From NCBI RefSeq assembly GCF_001279585.1, contig NZ_LGEC01000103.1, forward strand, positions 1 to 64,000: a stretch of DNA of 64,000 bases, given 5' to 3'. The notes below the pieces were generated by a model. It did no database searches. It was not told the DNA's origin and was given only the letters and a program-made list of their open reading frames with translations. The number at the start of each line of letters is the position of its first letter. Position 1 is the first letter of the stretch. Below, piece after piece: positions 7,816 to 16,850 of the stretch. The stretch comes from Nocardiopsis sp. NRRL B-16309 (lineage in GTDB: Bacteria; Actinomycetota; Actinomycetes; Streptosporangiales; Streptosporangiaceae). Made by a program: the position numbers and the translations under genes.

Positions 7816-8187
7816 CTATCCGGCCTGGCGCTTGGCCTCCAGCGCGTCCATCGCCGCGACGGCGGTGGCCACGGTCTGGTGGACCGGGACCTGTCGGTGC
7901 AGGCCGACCAGGCGGACGACCTTGGTGACGCGTTCGTTGAGCGCGGCCAACGCCAGGGAACCGTGCAGCTCACGCACGGTGCGGTAGGCGTTGATGACGA
8001 CGTTCAGACCGCTCGAATCCATGAAGTCCAGTTCGGACAGGTCCAGGATCAGCCACGGTCCGTGGTCGTCGATCGCGGACTGGATGTGTTCCTGGAGGTC
8101 GGCGGCGGTCGCGATGTCGAGTTCTCCCACGATCGCGACGATCACGCTGTGGCTTTCGACCCGCGTGCTCAGCCCAAGCCTGTGCAC
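7816..8187 (-). CDS. STAS-domain anti-sigma factor antagonist
   Basis: A 123-residue single-domain protein of the SpoIIAA/RsbV type. It carries the phosphorylation motif MDSSGLN, where Ser about 58 would be phosphorylated by an anti-sigma kinase, and the usual beta-strands (VIVAIVGELDIATAADL, WLILDLSELDF). When unphosphorylated it would bind the anti-sigma factor and free a sigma factor. No kinase or sigma gene is adjacent, so the partner lies elsewhere. GTG 8187 is chosen because GGGAGGAG ends 5 bp upstream (7 bp from GGAGG); nearer GTG codons would overlap this site. Confidence 0.9.
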   Translation of the reverse strand: MHRLGLSTRVESHSVIVAIVGELDIATAADLQEHIQSAIDDHGPWLILDLSELDFMDSSGLNVVINAYRTVRELHGSLALAALNERVTKVVRLVGLHRQVPVHQTVATAVAAMDALEAKRQAG

Positions 8188-8489
8188 GTTCACTCCTCCC
8201 GGCCCCACGTTGTGATGGTGAGGGGTCCCTTCGGTTCACCATACGCAGACCGACGAACGGCGGCCACCGGTCCGGCTGCACTCCCACAGTGCCGGACCTT
8301 TGAGGAGAGGGCTCGCGTTCGAGGGTCAGGTCAGTCGTTGGACACACACGGTATAAGCGAACTGCCCGCGAGGAAATGGCATCGCGAAAGAAAATTTCGC
8401 CTCGCAGGCACGAACCCCCTTCGACATGCCCGTTATCGCCCCTTGACGGTGGGTTATTTCACGACATCACGCCCACCAGGAGCGCCTCT
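8188..8489. other. Intergenic region upstream of STAS gene
   Basis: About 300 bp without a gene between meaB and the STAS gene. It is less GC-rich than its surroundings. A small hairpin GCGAAA-gaaaa-TTTCGC (8384-8400) may end meaB transcription, and TTATAC (about 8351-8356, minus strand) could be a -10 element for the STAS gene. Neither is strong. Confidence 0.3.
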
Positions 8490-9557
8490 TCAACGGTCAT
8501 CGTGACCATCACCCTCGACACGGTCACCGACCGTGCGCTCCTCCCCCGTGTCGTCACCACGGGTGAAGGCGTCGAGGAGCCGGTCGGCCGCCAGGGTCGC
8601 CGTCGTCTCCCCCGAGCGCACGTCCTCCTCCATCCCCGGCGTGAGCCGGCTCACGCGCGGGTCCCGCAGGAAGGAGTCCATCAACCGGTCGCGCACCTGG
8701 TCCCACATCCAGCTGACCCGCTGGTCCGCGCGCCGGTCGGCCAGCCCGCCGTCGCCCTCCAACACCTTGCGGTGCTCGCCGACGGCGTCCCAGACCTCGT
8801 CCAGGCCGTCCCCGGTCAGGCCGCTGCAGGTCAGCACGGGCGGACGCCACTGCGGATGCACCGGTTGGAGCAGCCGCAGCGCCCGGGACAGCTCCCGGGC
8901 GGCCTTGCGCGCGTCGTCGGCGTGCGGACCGTCGGCCTTGTTCACGGCCACCACGTCCACCAGTTCCAGCACGCCCTTCTTGATGCCCTGGAGCTGGTCC
9001 CCGGTCCGCGCGAGCGTCAGGAAGAGGAAGCAGTCCACCATCGCGGCGACCGTCACCTCGGACTGGCCCACCCCCACGGTCTCCACCAGGACCACGTCGA
9101 AACCGGCCGCCTCCATCAGCAGCATGGTCTCCCGGGTGGCCCTGGCGACCCCGCCCAGCGTGCCCGCCGTGGGCGAGGGCCGGATGAAGGCGTTGGGATC
9201 CACCGCCAGGCGTGCCATCCGGGTCTTGTCCCCCAGGATGCTCCCGCCCGTGCGCGTCGAGGACGGGTCCACCGCCAGCACCGCCACCCGGTGCCCGGCC
9301 TCGGTCAGCCGGGTGCCCAGGGTGTCGATGAACGTCGACTTGCCCACGCCGGGAACGCCCGTGATCCCGACCCGGCGCGCGTTCCCGGTGTGCGGCAGCA
9401 ACCGCACCAACAGCTCCTGCGCGGCCCGCGCGTGGTCGGCCCGACGGGACTCCACCAGCGTGATGGCCCGGGCCAGGGTGGGCCGGTGACCGGCCAGGAC
9501 GCCCTCGGCCAGGGCGTCCACGTCCACCGGCCGCCCGCGTCGGCGTCCCGGGGTCAC
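8490..9557 (-). CDS. meaB: Methylmalonyl-CoA mutase-associated GTPase MeaB
   Basis: A 355-residue G3E-family P-loop GTPase that protects and reloads the B12 cofactor of methylmalonyl-CoA mutase. It has Walker A GVPGVGKST (about 67-75), the VDPSS segment, the ETVGVGQSE switch region and the base-specificity motif NKAD. GTG 9557 lies 4 bp after the mutB stop and has GGAGGGGGAG upstream, within the end of mutB. It is the last gene of the mutA-mutB-meaB operon. The C-terminus is charged (about 20 residues of D, E, R and G) and longer than the conserved core. Confidence 0.95.
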   Translation of the reverse strand: MTPGRRRGRPVDVDALAEGVLAGHRPTLARAITLVESRRADHARAAQELLVRLLPHTGNARRVGITGVPGVGKSTFIDTLGTRLTEAGHRVAVLAVDPSSTRTGGSILGDKTRMARLAVDPNAFIRPSPTAGTLGGVARATRETMLLMEAAGFDVVLVETVGVGQSEVTVAAMVDCFLFLTLARTGDQLQGIKKGVLELVDVVAVNKADGPHADDARKAARELSRALRLLQPVHPQWRPPVLTCSGLTGDGLDEVWDAVGEHRKVLEGDGGLADRRADQRVSWMWDQVRDRLMDSFLRDPRVSRLTPGMEEDVRSGETTATLAADRLLDAFTRGDDTGEERTVGDRVEGDGHDDR

Positions 9558-9561
9558 TCGC

Positions 9562-11847
9562 TCACTCCCCCTCCTGCGGTCCGTCTCCGGCCAGGCGCTC
9601 CTCCAGCTGGTCCAGCAGGCCCAGCGCGGCCTCGGCGATCACCGTGCCGGGCGGGAAGATCGCCGAGGCGCCCGCCTGCCGCAGCGCCTCGAAGTCGGCC
9701 GGCGGGATGACGCCGCCCACCACGATCATGATGTCCGCGCGGCCCAGCGCCGCCAGCTCCTCGCGCAGCGCCGGCACCAGGGTCAGGTGGCCCGCCGCCA
9801 GCGACGACACCCCGACCACGTGCACGTCGGACTCCACCGCCTGGGCCGCGACCTCGGCCGGGGTCTGGAACAGCGGCCCCACGTCCACGTCGAACCCGAG
9901 GTCGGCGAACGCGGTCGCGATCACCTTCTGCCCGCGGTCGTGGCCGTCCTGGCCCATCTTCGCGACCAGGATGCGCGGTCGGCGCCCCTCGGCCTCGGCG
10001 AAGTCGTCCACGCGGGCGATCACCCGCTCCATCATGCCCGCCGCGTCCTTGCTGCCGGACGCCTCGTCCTTGTACACGCCCTGAATCGTACGGACCTGGC
10101 CGGCGTGCCGGTCGAAGACCTTCTCCATCGCGTCGGAGATCTCCCCCACCGTCGCCATGGCGCGCGCCGCGTCGACCGCCGCGGCCAGCAGGTTGTTGGT
10201 CAGGGACGCGTCGGCGGTGGACTCGCCCGCCGCGGCGGCCGAGAGCGCGTCGAGCGCCGCCCGCACCCGGTCCTCGTCCCGTTCGGCGCGCAGCCGCGCC
10301 AGCTTCTCCAGCTGCTCGGCGCGCACCCGCGAGTTGTCGACCTTGAGCACGTCGATCTCGTCGTGGGTGTCGGGGCGGTACTTGTTGACCCCGATCACCG
10401 GCTGGCGGCCGGAGTCGATGCGCGCCTGCGTGCGCGCCGCCGCCTCCTCGATGCGCATCTTGGGCAGGCCCGCGTCGATCGCGGCGGCCATCCCGCCCGC
10501 CTTCTCCACCTCCTGGATGTGCCCCCACGCCCTGGCCGCCAGCTCCTCGGTGAGCCGCTCCACGTAGAAGCTGCCGCCCCACGGGTCGGCCACCCGGGTG
10601 GTCCCGGACTCCTGCTGCAGCAGCAGCTGCGTGTTGCGGGCGATCCGCGCGGAGAAGTCGGTGGGCAGCGCCAGCGCCTCGTCCAGGGCGTTGGTGTGCA
10701 GCGACTGCGTGTGGCCCTGGGTGGCGGCCATGGCCTCCACGCAGGTACGGGCCACGTTGTTGAACACGTCCTGGGCGGTCAGCGACCACCCCGAGGTCTG
10801 GGAGTGGGTCCGCAGGCTCAGCGACTTGTCCTTCTCCGCCCCCAGGTCCTTGACCAGGCGCGCCCACAGCAGCCGGGCCGCGCGCAGCTTGGCGACCTCC
10901 ATGAAGAAGTTCATGCCGATCGCCCAGAAGAACGACAGGCGCGGCGCGAACACGTCCACGTCCAGCCCGGACCGCTGGCCCGCGCGGATGTACTCGACCC
11001 CGTCGGCCAGGGTGTACGCCAGCTCCAGGTCGGCCGTGGCCCCGGCCTCCTGCATGTGGTAGCCGGAGATCGAGATCGAGTTGAACCGCGGCATCCGCTG
11101 CGAGGTGTAGGCGAAGATGTCGGAGATGATCCGCATCGAGGGGCCCGGCGGATAGATGTAGGTGTTGCGGACCATGAACTCCTTGAGGATGTCGTTCTGG
11201 ATGGTCCCCGACAGCTTCTCGGGGGGTACACCCTGCTCCTCGGCGGCGACGATGTACAGCGCCAGGACCGGCAGCACCGCGCCGTTCATGGTCATCGACA
11301 CGCTCATCCGGTCCAACGGGATGCCGTCGAACAGCTGGCGCATGTCGTAGATGGAGTCGATGGCCACCCCGGCCATGCCGACGTCGCCCGCCACCCGGGG
11401 GTGGTCGGAGTCGTAGCCGCGGTGGGTGGCCAGGTCGAAGGCGACCGACAGGCCCTTCTGGCCCGCGGCGAGGTTGCGCCGGTAGAAGGCGTTGGACTCC
11501 TGGGCGGTGGAGAACCCGGCGTACTGGCGGATCGTCCAGGGCTGGTTGACGTACATGGTCGGGTAGGGGCCGCGCAGGTAGGGCGGCACCCCCGGCAGTC
11601 CGTCGACGAAGTCCAGGCCCTCGCGGTCGGCGGCGGTGTAGAGCGGGCGCACGCCGATGCCCTCGGGTGTCTCCCACTCCAGGGCGTCGACCGCCTTGCC
11701 GGTGTCCGCCTCCACGGCGGCCCGCCAGTCGGCCGCCGCGCCCGCGGTGTCCGCTGTGTCCGCGGTGTCCGCGGTGTCCGCTGCGGTGGCGGGCGCGGGC
11801 GGACGGGCCTCGACGGTGGAGAAGTCCGGGATCCGGTCCTGCGTCAT
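9562..11847 (-). CDS. mutB: Methylmalonyl-CoA mutase large subunit
   Basis: A 761-residue catalytic subunit that interconverts methylmalonyl-CoA and succinyl-CoA using adenosylcobalamin, linking propionate, odd-chain fatty acid and branched amino acid breakdown to the TCA cycle. The TIM-barrel part has YPTMYVNQPWTIRQYAGFSTA and RIARNTQLLLQQE. The C-terminal cobalamin domain has the signature GQDGHDRG, with the Co-ligating His at about 636. The ATG overlaps the mutA stop (ATGA), so the subunits are translationally coupled. The N-terminus has a small threefold-plus ADT repeat (ADTADTADTADTAG) in a linker absent from the conserved fold. Confidence 0.97.
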   Translation of the reverse strand: MTQDRIPDFSTVEARPPAPATAADTADTADTADTAGAAADWRAAVEADTGKAVDALEWETPEGIGVRPLYTAADREGLDFVDGLPGVPPYLRGPYPTMYVNQPWTIRQYAGFSTAQESNAFYRRNLAAGQKGLSVAFDLATHRGYDSDHPRVAGDVGMAGVAIDSIYDMRQLFDGIPLDRMSVSMTMNGAVLPVLALYIVAAEEQGVPPEKLSGTIQNDILKEFMVRNTYIYPPGPSMRIISDIFAYTSQRMPRFNSISISGYHMQEAGATADLELAYTLADGVEYIRAGQRSGLDVDVFAPRLSFFWAIGMNFFMEVAKLRAARLLWARLVKDLGAEKDKSLSLRTHSQTSGWSLTAQDVFNNVARTCVEAMAATQGHTQSLHTNALDEALALPTDFSARIARNTQLLLQQESGTTRVADPWGGSFYVERLTEELAARAWGHIQEVEKAGGMAAAIDAGLPKMRIEEAAARTQARIDSGRQPVIGVNKYRPDTHDEIDVLKVDNSRVRAEQLEKLARLRAERDEDRVRAALDALSAAAAGESTADASLTNNLLAAAVDAARAMATVGEISDAMEKVFDRHAGQVRTIQGVYKDEASGSKDAAGMMERVIARVDDFAEAEGRRPRILVAKMGQDGHDRGQKVIATAFADLGFDVDVGPLFQTPAEVAAQAVESDVHVVGVSSLAAGHLTLVPALREELAALGRADIMIVVGGVIPPADFEALRQAGASAIFPPGTVIAEAALGLLDQLEERLAGDGPQEGE

Positions 11848-13961
11848 GAGCTCGCCCTCTCGGTGGGTCCAGAAGGGTCGGCGCCGGGGGCGTCCGAGGG
11901 CGGTGGTCCGGCTCCCGTGGAACCCCCCTGGGCGGTGGCGGGCGACGGGCGGGAGGCCGCGCCGGAGGCGTCCGTTGAGGGCGGTAGCCCAGCCCCCGTG
12001 GAACCCCCCTGGGCGGTGACGGGCGACGGGTGGGAGGGGTCGGTGAGCATCACGTCCGCCAGGTCGGTGAGCAGGGCGACGGCGTCGCACCCGCGGTGGG
12101 CGAAGGCGTCCACCCCGGCCTCCCGGTAGGAGTCGCTGGGCGCTCCCGCCAGCAGCACCCGACGGGCCCCGGCCCCCTTGAGCGCGCGGGCCGCGGCCTC
12201 GGCCTCCTCGGCGTAGACCGCGTCGGAGGAACAGATCACCGCGATCCGGCTGCCCGAGGCGGCGAAGGCCTCCGCCGCCGCGGCGGCGCCCTCCAGCGGC
12301 CCCGGCTCGTGCACGGCGATGCCCCCGGCGGCCAGCAGGTTGGTGGCGAACGAGGCCCGTGCGGTGTGCGCCGCGACCGGGCCCAGCGTGGCCAGGAAGA
12401 CGGTCGGGCGGTGGCCGGTGTCGCCCGCCTGGGCGTCGGCCCGGTCGCGCAGCTCCTCGAAGTCCTGGGCGTAGCGCCGCACGGGGAACCCGGCGGAGGG
12501 CCGGTGCGCCGGGTCGGCGGAGCGCACCAGCGGGATCTCGTCCAGGTGCGGGAACTCGCTCACGCCGGTCAGCGGGGCGCGGCGGTGCGCCAGGTCCCGG
12601 CGGCGCCGCTCCCACACCCCGTCCACCCGATCGGCCAGCAGCCCGGAGCCGATCGCGTCGGCCGCGCCGCCGGCGCCCTCCAGCTCCTGGAAGAACGCCC
12701 AGCCCGCCCGGTACAGGTCCCCGGTCAGCGACTCGACGTAGAAGGACCCCCCGGCCGGGTCGATGACCTGCGCCAGGTGCGACTCCTCCACCAGCAGCGA
12801 CTGGGTGTTGCGGGCGATCCGGCGGGCGAAGTCGTCGGGCAGGCCCACCGCGGAGTCGAAGGGGGCGACGGTGACCGCGTCCGCGCCGCCCACCCCGGCG
12901 GCGAAGCACGCCACGGTGGTCCGCAGCATGTTCACGTGCGGGTCCCGCCGGGTCATCATCGCCGCGGAGGTGGCGGCGTGCAGGCGCATCGCCCGGTGCT
13001 CGGCCGCGACACCGCAGGTGGCCAGCACCTGGTTCCACATGCCGCGCACCGCGCGCAGCTTGGCGATCACGGAGAACTGGTCGGCGTTGGCGGCCAGCCG
13101 GAACTCGATGCGGCGGGCGGCGTCGGCCAGGTCCAGCCCGGCCTCGTGCAGGGCGCGCAGGTAGGCGGTGCCGGCGGCGACGGCGAAGCCGATCTCCTGG
13201 GCCTCGGAACCGCCCGCGTCGTGGACCAGGGTGCCGTCGGCGAAGACGAGGCCGAGCCCGGGGCGGTCGGCGGCGTGCTCGACCGCGAAGCGGACGGGGT
13301 CGGCCGCCTCGGGCCGCGTGCCCGCACGGGCCGCGGTGGTGAGGGGGTCGATCCCCAGGTGGGAGATGACCCGCCCGTCGGGGACCCCGGCGTCGGCGTG
13401 CGCGGTGAGCAGGGCCCGGGCCGCCTCGGCGTAGTCCGGGCCGGCGTCCAGGACGACGGGGGCCAGGTCGAGGTGGACGTCGGCCAGGGCCTTGCCCAGC
13501 GCGGAGGCGGGCAGCCCGCGCACGGCCGCCCCAGTGGCCTCGGGCGCCCGCGGGGCGGCGCCCACGGCGATCCACAGCGAGGACACGCCGTTCATCAGGT
13601 CGTCGTGCAGGCGGCGGCGCAGGGTCGCGGGGTCGGCGTCGGTGTGCCGGGCGCGGATGTCCCAGCCGTCGCGGGCGTGCCCGCCGGGCCGGTAGCCGCG
13701 GACGAAGGGGGCCTGGCCGGGCAGCCCGGGGTCGGCGGCGGGCGCCTGCCCGGTGTAGAGCGGCGCGATGTCGAAGCCGTCGTAGGTGGGCGTGGACAGG
13801 ACGGCCTCGGGCGCGTGCGCGAGCCGTTCCTCGGCGACCCCGCTCTTGCGCAGTACACCGGCCACGAGTCCGCGCCACTGTTCGTACGAGGCCTCGGGGA
13901 ATCCCTCGGCCCAGTTGGGACCGGCCGCGGCTCCGCCGGCCCCGCTCTCGGAAACGTCCAT
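11844..13961 (-). CDS. mutA: Methylmalonyl-CoA mutase small subunit
   Basis: A 705-residue non-catalytic subunit that pairs with MutB. It keeps the mutase fold (RIARNTQSLLVEESHLAQVIDPAGGSFYVESL) but lacks the DxHxxG cobalamin motif, as expected for the small subunit. The C-terminus carries about 60 extra residues with two tandem copies of a motif starting HPSP/RPSP (PATAQGGSTGAG), which looks like an inserted low-complexity repeat. The ATG at 13961 has no Shine-Dalgarno site; a TACCAT element 8 bp upstream suggests a leaderless transcript for the operon. Confidence 0.95.
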   Translation of the reverse strand: MDVSESGAGGAAAGPNWAEGFPEASYEQWRGLVAGVLRKSGVAEERLAHAPEAVLSTPTYDGFDIAPLYTGQAPAADPGLPGQAPFVRGYRPGGHARDGWDIRARHTDADPATLRRRLHDDLMNGVSSLWIAVGAAPRAPEATGAAVRGLPASALGKALADVHLDLAPVVLDAGPDYAEAARALLTAHADAGVPDGRVISHLGIDPLTTAARAGTRPEAADPVRFAVEHAADRPGLGLVFADGTLVHDAGGSEAQEIGFAVAAGTAYLRALHEAGLDLADAARRIEFRLAANADQFSVIAKLRAVRGMWNQVLATCGVAAEHRAMRLHAATSAAMMTRRDPHVNMLRTTVACFAAGVGGADAVTVAPFDSAVGLPDDFARRIARNTQSLLVEESHLAQVIDPAGGSFYVESLTGDLYRAGWAFFQELEGAGGAADAIGSGLLADRVDGVWERRRRDLAHRRAPLTGVSEFPHLDEIPLVRSADPAHRPSAGFPVRRYAQDFEELRDRADAQAGDTGHRPTVFLATLGPVAAHTARASFATNLLAAGGIAVHEPGPLEGAAAAAEAFAASGSRIAVICSSDAVYAEEAEAAARALKGAGARRVLLAGAPSDSYREAGVDAFAHRGCDAVALLTDLADVMLTDPSHPSPVTAQGGSTGAGLPPSTDASGAASRPSPATAQGGSTGAGPPPSDAPGADPSGPTERASS
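11874..12032 (-). repeat. Tandem repeat encoding the MutA C-terminal tail
   Basis: Two copies of a roughly 80-bp unit lie head to tail just before the mutA stop codon. Each encodes (H/R)PSP(V/A)TAQGGSTGAG followed by PPS..DA. At DNA level both contain a CCCGTCGCCC core then a CCGCCCAGGGGGG stretch that also occurs, diverged, in the methyltransferase insert and at 26711-26745. Confidence 0.65.
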
Positions 13962-13975
13962 ACTTCGAGATGGTA
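13962..13975 (-). promoter_or_regulatory. Probable leaderless promoter of mutA operon
   Basis: TACCAT (13975-13970, minus strand) matches TANNNT and lies 8 bp before the mutA ATG, which has no Shine-Dalgarno site. No convincing -35 hexamer is visible. Confidence 0.4.
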
Positions 13976-14133
13976 GAGAATCACGTTCGGCTCCGGGGCG
14001 CCGGGGTGCCGTGCTTCACACGGTGCCGACCCGCCCTTGACCCGCGATCGACCGAGCCGAAATGAGCGTGCGCGGGCGCTGTTCCAGCCGCCGTCGGCGC
14101 CGGTACGAACACTTTCGACAGTTGGCCACATGA

Positions 14134-14149
14134 GGTGACCTGAGTCACA
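14134..14149. promoter_or_regulatory. CRP-family-like binding site
   Basis: GGTGACCTGAGTCACA matches TGTGA-N6-TCACA at 9 of 10 arm positions. It lies in the 299-bp divergent region between mutA and the lipoprotein gene, about 112 bp upstream of the latter and 173 bp upstream of mutA. Either gene could be regulated. The rest of this intergenic region shows nothing else distinctive. Confidence 0.5.
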
Positions 14150-14260
14150 TCAACCTCAGAACCGCAACCAAACGAGCACTTCAGGACACTCACGCAGGAG
14201 AGCCGCACACGCTCGCGCGGCACTGACCCCCGCTCGCTCGGACCTGAGGACGTTGACCTG

Positions 14261-14935
14261 ATGACGAATCCCGCCCGCACACGACGCATCGCCCTCGGTC
14301 TGGCCGCCGCCGGCTCCGCCCTGGCCCTGGCCGCCTGTTCCGGCGCGGAGGAGCCCCCGGCGACCGACGCCCCCGACCCCGTCGAGGAGGTCGTCGAGGA
14401 GGAGACCGCGGAGGCCGCCACCGAGGACTTCAACCAGGGCCCCATCCCGGACGCCGAGCCCGAACTGGACGTGTCCGGGCTCCCGCCCGAGCCCGCCACG
14501 GACGCGCCCCTGGGCGACCGCATCGCCTGGGAGGCCCTGGAGCAGGTCGCCACGTTCGCCAAGGTCAACGACCCGGACGCCACCTACGAGTGCCCCGAGA
14601 TCGCCGGTGAGGAGGGCGAGTCGGCCACCTGCACGGTGACCTTCCTCGGCGAGCCGTTCGAGTACACGATCACCATCGAGTCCTCCGGCATCCTCATCAA
14701 CTACCAGGCGGAGCTGCACGACGGTCCGCTCATCCGCGAGGTCGTCGAGGACTCCCTCCGTGCGAGCGAGAACACCGAATACGTCCTCTGCGACATGGAC
14801 GCCGACCTCGTCCGCGGCGAGACCGACACCGACGCCCCCTTCACCTGCCAGTCCTTGGACGAGGAGTCCGGCACCGTCAGCGAGCACACCCTGAGCATCT
14901 CGATGTACGGAGCCTTCAGCTTCTTCCCGGTCTGA
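14261..14935 (+). CDS. Secreted lipoprotein with DUF4333-like repeats
   Basis: A 224-residue lipoprotein. The signal peptide (RIALGLAAAGSALALAAC) ends in a lipobox LAAC with Cys at about 25, followed by an acidic linker rich in E, D and P (about 26-85). The remainder seems to hold two similar units, each with a pair of cysteines (YECP...SATCTVTF and YVLCDMD...FTCQSL), resembling the small cysteine-containing domain of DUF4333-type proteins. It is probably anchored to the outer face of the membrane; function unknown. The ATG at 14261 follows GAGG at rather long spacing. A strong terminator follows. Confidence 0.8.
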   Translation: MTNPARTRRIALGLAAAGSALALAACSGAEEPPATDAPDPVEEVVEEETAEAATEDFNQGPIPDAEPELDVSGLPPEPATDAPLGDRIAWEALEQVATFAKVNDPDATYECPEIAGEEGESATCTVTFLGEPFEYTITIESSGILINYQAELHDGPLIREVVEDSLRASENTEYVLCDMDADLVRGETDTDAPFTCQSLDEESGTVSEHTLSISMYGAFSFFPV

Positions 14936-14949
14936 TCCCCAGAGCGACG

Positions 14950-14973
14950 ACGGCCCCGCCCCGGCGGGGCCGT
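14950..14973 (+). terminator. Terminator hairpin after lipoprotein gene
   Basis: A perfect inverted repeat with 11-bp arms (ACGGCCCCGCC and its complement) and a 2-nt centre lies 15 bp after the stop codon. Confidence 0.75.
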
Positions 14974-15111
14974 TCGCGTTCCGGGAAGTGCCCGTGCGTC
15001 CACGGGTGCGGCACCGCCGACGAGCACGTGCCGGGCGGCACTCCGCCGAACACGCTGGTGGTGGGGGCGGGAGCGCGCCCCGGTCGGCTCGTGGAGGCGC
15101 GAGGGCGCCGA

Positions 15112-16830
15112 TCAGCTCTCGCCCTCCGAGGGCTCCTCGGAGGGATCCGCCGAAGGGTCGGTGTCCTCGTCCTCGTCGCCCGCGCCGTCCTCGTCCTCGG
15201 TGTCGTCCTGCGGAGGCGGCCCGTACACGAAGCGCTGCCGGTCCCGCACGAGGACGGCGTGCCCGCTCCCGGTGACCGCCTCCACGTAGGACGTGAGGTC
15301 GTCGCTCACCGTGTCCATGGTGAGGGCGTCGAGCACCAGCTGCTCGTCGCGGCCGTCGTTGGTGCGGATGTCGCCGTAGAACAGGCCGTCGTGGGCGAAG
15401 GCCAGTGAGATGGAGACGTCGTCGTCCTCCAGGCTCCACAGGACCTCGCCGGTGGCCGTGTCCACCGCGATCGCCGTCGCCTCACCGCTGGCCTGGGGCA
15501 GCATCAGCGTGCCGGTGGCGGCGTCGTGGAGGCTGCCGGTGAGCCCGGCCGGGTCGAACGGGTGGCCGACCGGGTTGGTGCCCGGTTCGCGCAGCGTCCA
15601 CAGCAGGTCGCCGCTGTCGGCGTCGTGGGCGGAGAGCGTCGAGGGGGACTCGGCCAGGGCCCAGCGCAGCAGGACGACCTGGTCGGTGTCGGACGCGGCG
15701 TCGGCGTCGGACCCGGGGGCGGAGTCGGAGGCGGACCGCTCCCCGTCCTCCTCGGCGGCGTCCTCGCCGTCGCCGGAAGCCTCGTCCTCGGCATCGCCGG
15801 ACTCGGAGTCGCCGGGCTCGGAGTCGCCGGGCTCGGAGTCGCCGGGCTCGGAGTCGCCGGGCTCGGAGTCGCCGGACTCCGAGTCGCCGGGCTCGGAGTC
15901 GCCGTCCGCATCGCCGGAATCCTCGGAGCCGTCCTCGTCGGCGTCCTCGGCCGCCGGGTAGACACCGACCACCTGGGGCGCTGGAAGCGGGCCGGAGGCC
16001 GACAGCCCGAGGTCCTCGTCGGCGCCGGAGACCGACCACAGCTCGTCGCCCGTGGAGTCGGGGTCCAGCGACCGGGCCTGGAGTCCGGCACCGCCGTCGG
16101 AGAGCAGGAGCAGGTCCTCGCGGGCCGCGACGGGCACCCCGGTTCCGGCGGCCTCGTCGGCCGGGTCCGCGTCCTCGTCGCCCTCCGCGTCCTCGGACGT
16201 GGCCTCCTCGGACGGATCGTCCCCGGGGTCGTCCTCCCCCGCGCCGCCGTCCGCGAACTCGTACTCCCACAGCACGTCGCCGCCGGTGTCGAGCACCGTG
16301 TACTCGCCGTGGGGCTCGTCGAACCCCCACTCGTCGGGGTAGCGCACCGCGACGCCGTCGAGGTAGGTGTCGCCCGCCTCCTCCGGGGACCACACGCGTT
16401 CGCCGCGGGCGTCCAGGACGAAGGGGACGTCGTCGGTGCCCGCCATGAGCAGGACCCGCTCGCCGTCCCCGTCCTCGGCGAACCCCCCGAAGCGCGCCTC
16501 GCCCTCCCAGAGGGTGGCGCCGGTGGCGGCGTCGCTCAGCAGGTGTCGGTCCTCACCGTCGGAACTGATGAGGAAGGCCGCCTCGACGGGGCTGATCCGC
16601 ACCCCGAGGGGGTCGTCGAGCAGGTCGGGGGCCTCGGCGCCGTCACCGTGCAGGTAGCGCAGGACCTCGCCCTCGATCCCCGGGGGCGGGTCGCCCTCGA
16701 ACGCGGTGGGGAGAGGGGCCGGTTCGTCCTCCGGCCGGGGCTCCGGGGCCTCCGTGTCGCCGGTGCAACCGACGACCAGCAGCACCACGAGGCCACAGGT
16801 GAACGCCTGGGGCACTCCTGGGCTGCGCAT
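15112..16830 (-). CDS. PQQ-like beta-propeller lipoprotein with GDSEP tandem repeat
   Basis: A 572-residue surface lipoprotein. The signal peptide ends in VVGC (lipobox Cys about 22). The ordered parts carry beta-propeller blade motifs of the PQQ/quinoprotein-like type (DAATGATLWEGEA, DTGGDVLWEYEF, DADSGDLLWTLREP, DTATGEVLWSLED), here likely structural because no dehydrogenase residues are evident. Between blades is a very acidic linker, including seven near-exact GDSEP/GDSES units (about residues 311-345), and the C-terminus is again acidic. Bacterial proteins with such D/E/S repeats are often extracellular. GGGGAG precedes the ATG. A 12-bp inverted repeat pair flanks its promoter region. 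Confidence 0.8.
   Translation of the reverse strand: MRSPGVPQAFTCGLVVLLVVGCTGDTEAPEPRPEDEPAPLPTAFEGDPPPGIEGEVLRYLHGDGAEAPDLLDDPLGVRISPVEAAFLISSDGEDRHLLSDAATGATLWEGEARFGGFAEDGDGERVLLMAGTDDVPFVLDARGERVWSPEEAGDTYLDGVAVRYPDEWGFDEPHGEYTVLDTGGDVLWEYEFADGGAGEDDPGDDPSEEATSEDAEGDEDADPADEAAGTGVPVAAREDLLLLSDGGAGLQARSLDPDSTGDELWSVSGADEDLGLSASGPLPAPQVVGVYPAAEDADEDGSEDSGDADGDSEPGDSESGDSEPGDSEPGDSEPGDSEPGDSESGDAEDEASGDGEDAAEEDGERSASDSAPGSDADAASDTDQVVLLRWALAESPSTLSAHDADSGDLLWTLREPGTNPVGHPFDPAGLTGSLHDAATGTLMLPQASGEATAIAVDTATGEVLWSLEDDDVSISLAFAHDGLFYGDIRTNDGRDEQLVLDALTMDTVSDDLTSYVEAVTGSGHAVLVRDRQRFVYGPPPQDDTEDEDGAGDEDEDTDPSADPSEEPSEGES
15796..15900 (-). repeat. 15-bp tandem repeat (7 units) encoding GDSEP/GDSES
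   Basis: Seven consecutive 15-bp units of form GCCGGGCTCGGAGTC (plus strand) run from 15796 to 15900. The first and sixth have single-base changes. The unit length is a multiple of three, so copy-number change would keep the frame. Confidence 0.9.
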
Positions 16831-16850
16831 GGACGGTGACTCCCCGCGAA

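Noticed and set aside
15796..15900. CRISPR array
   Set aside because: The 15-bp units are contiguous with no spacers and lie in frame in a lipoprotein gene.
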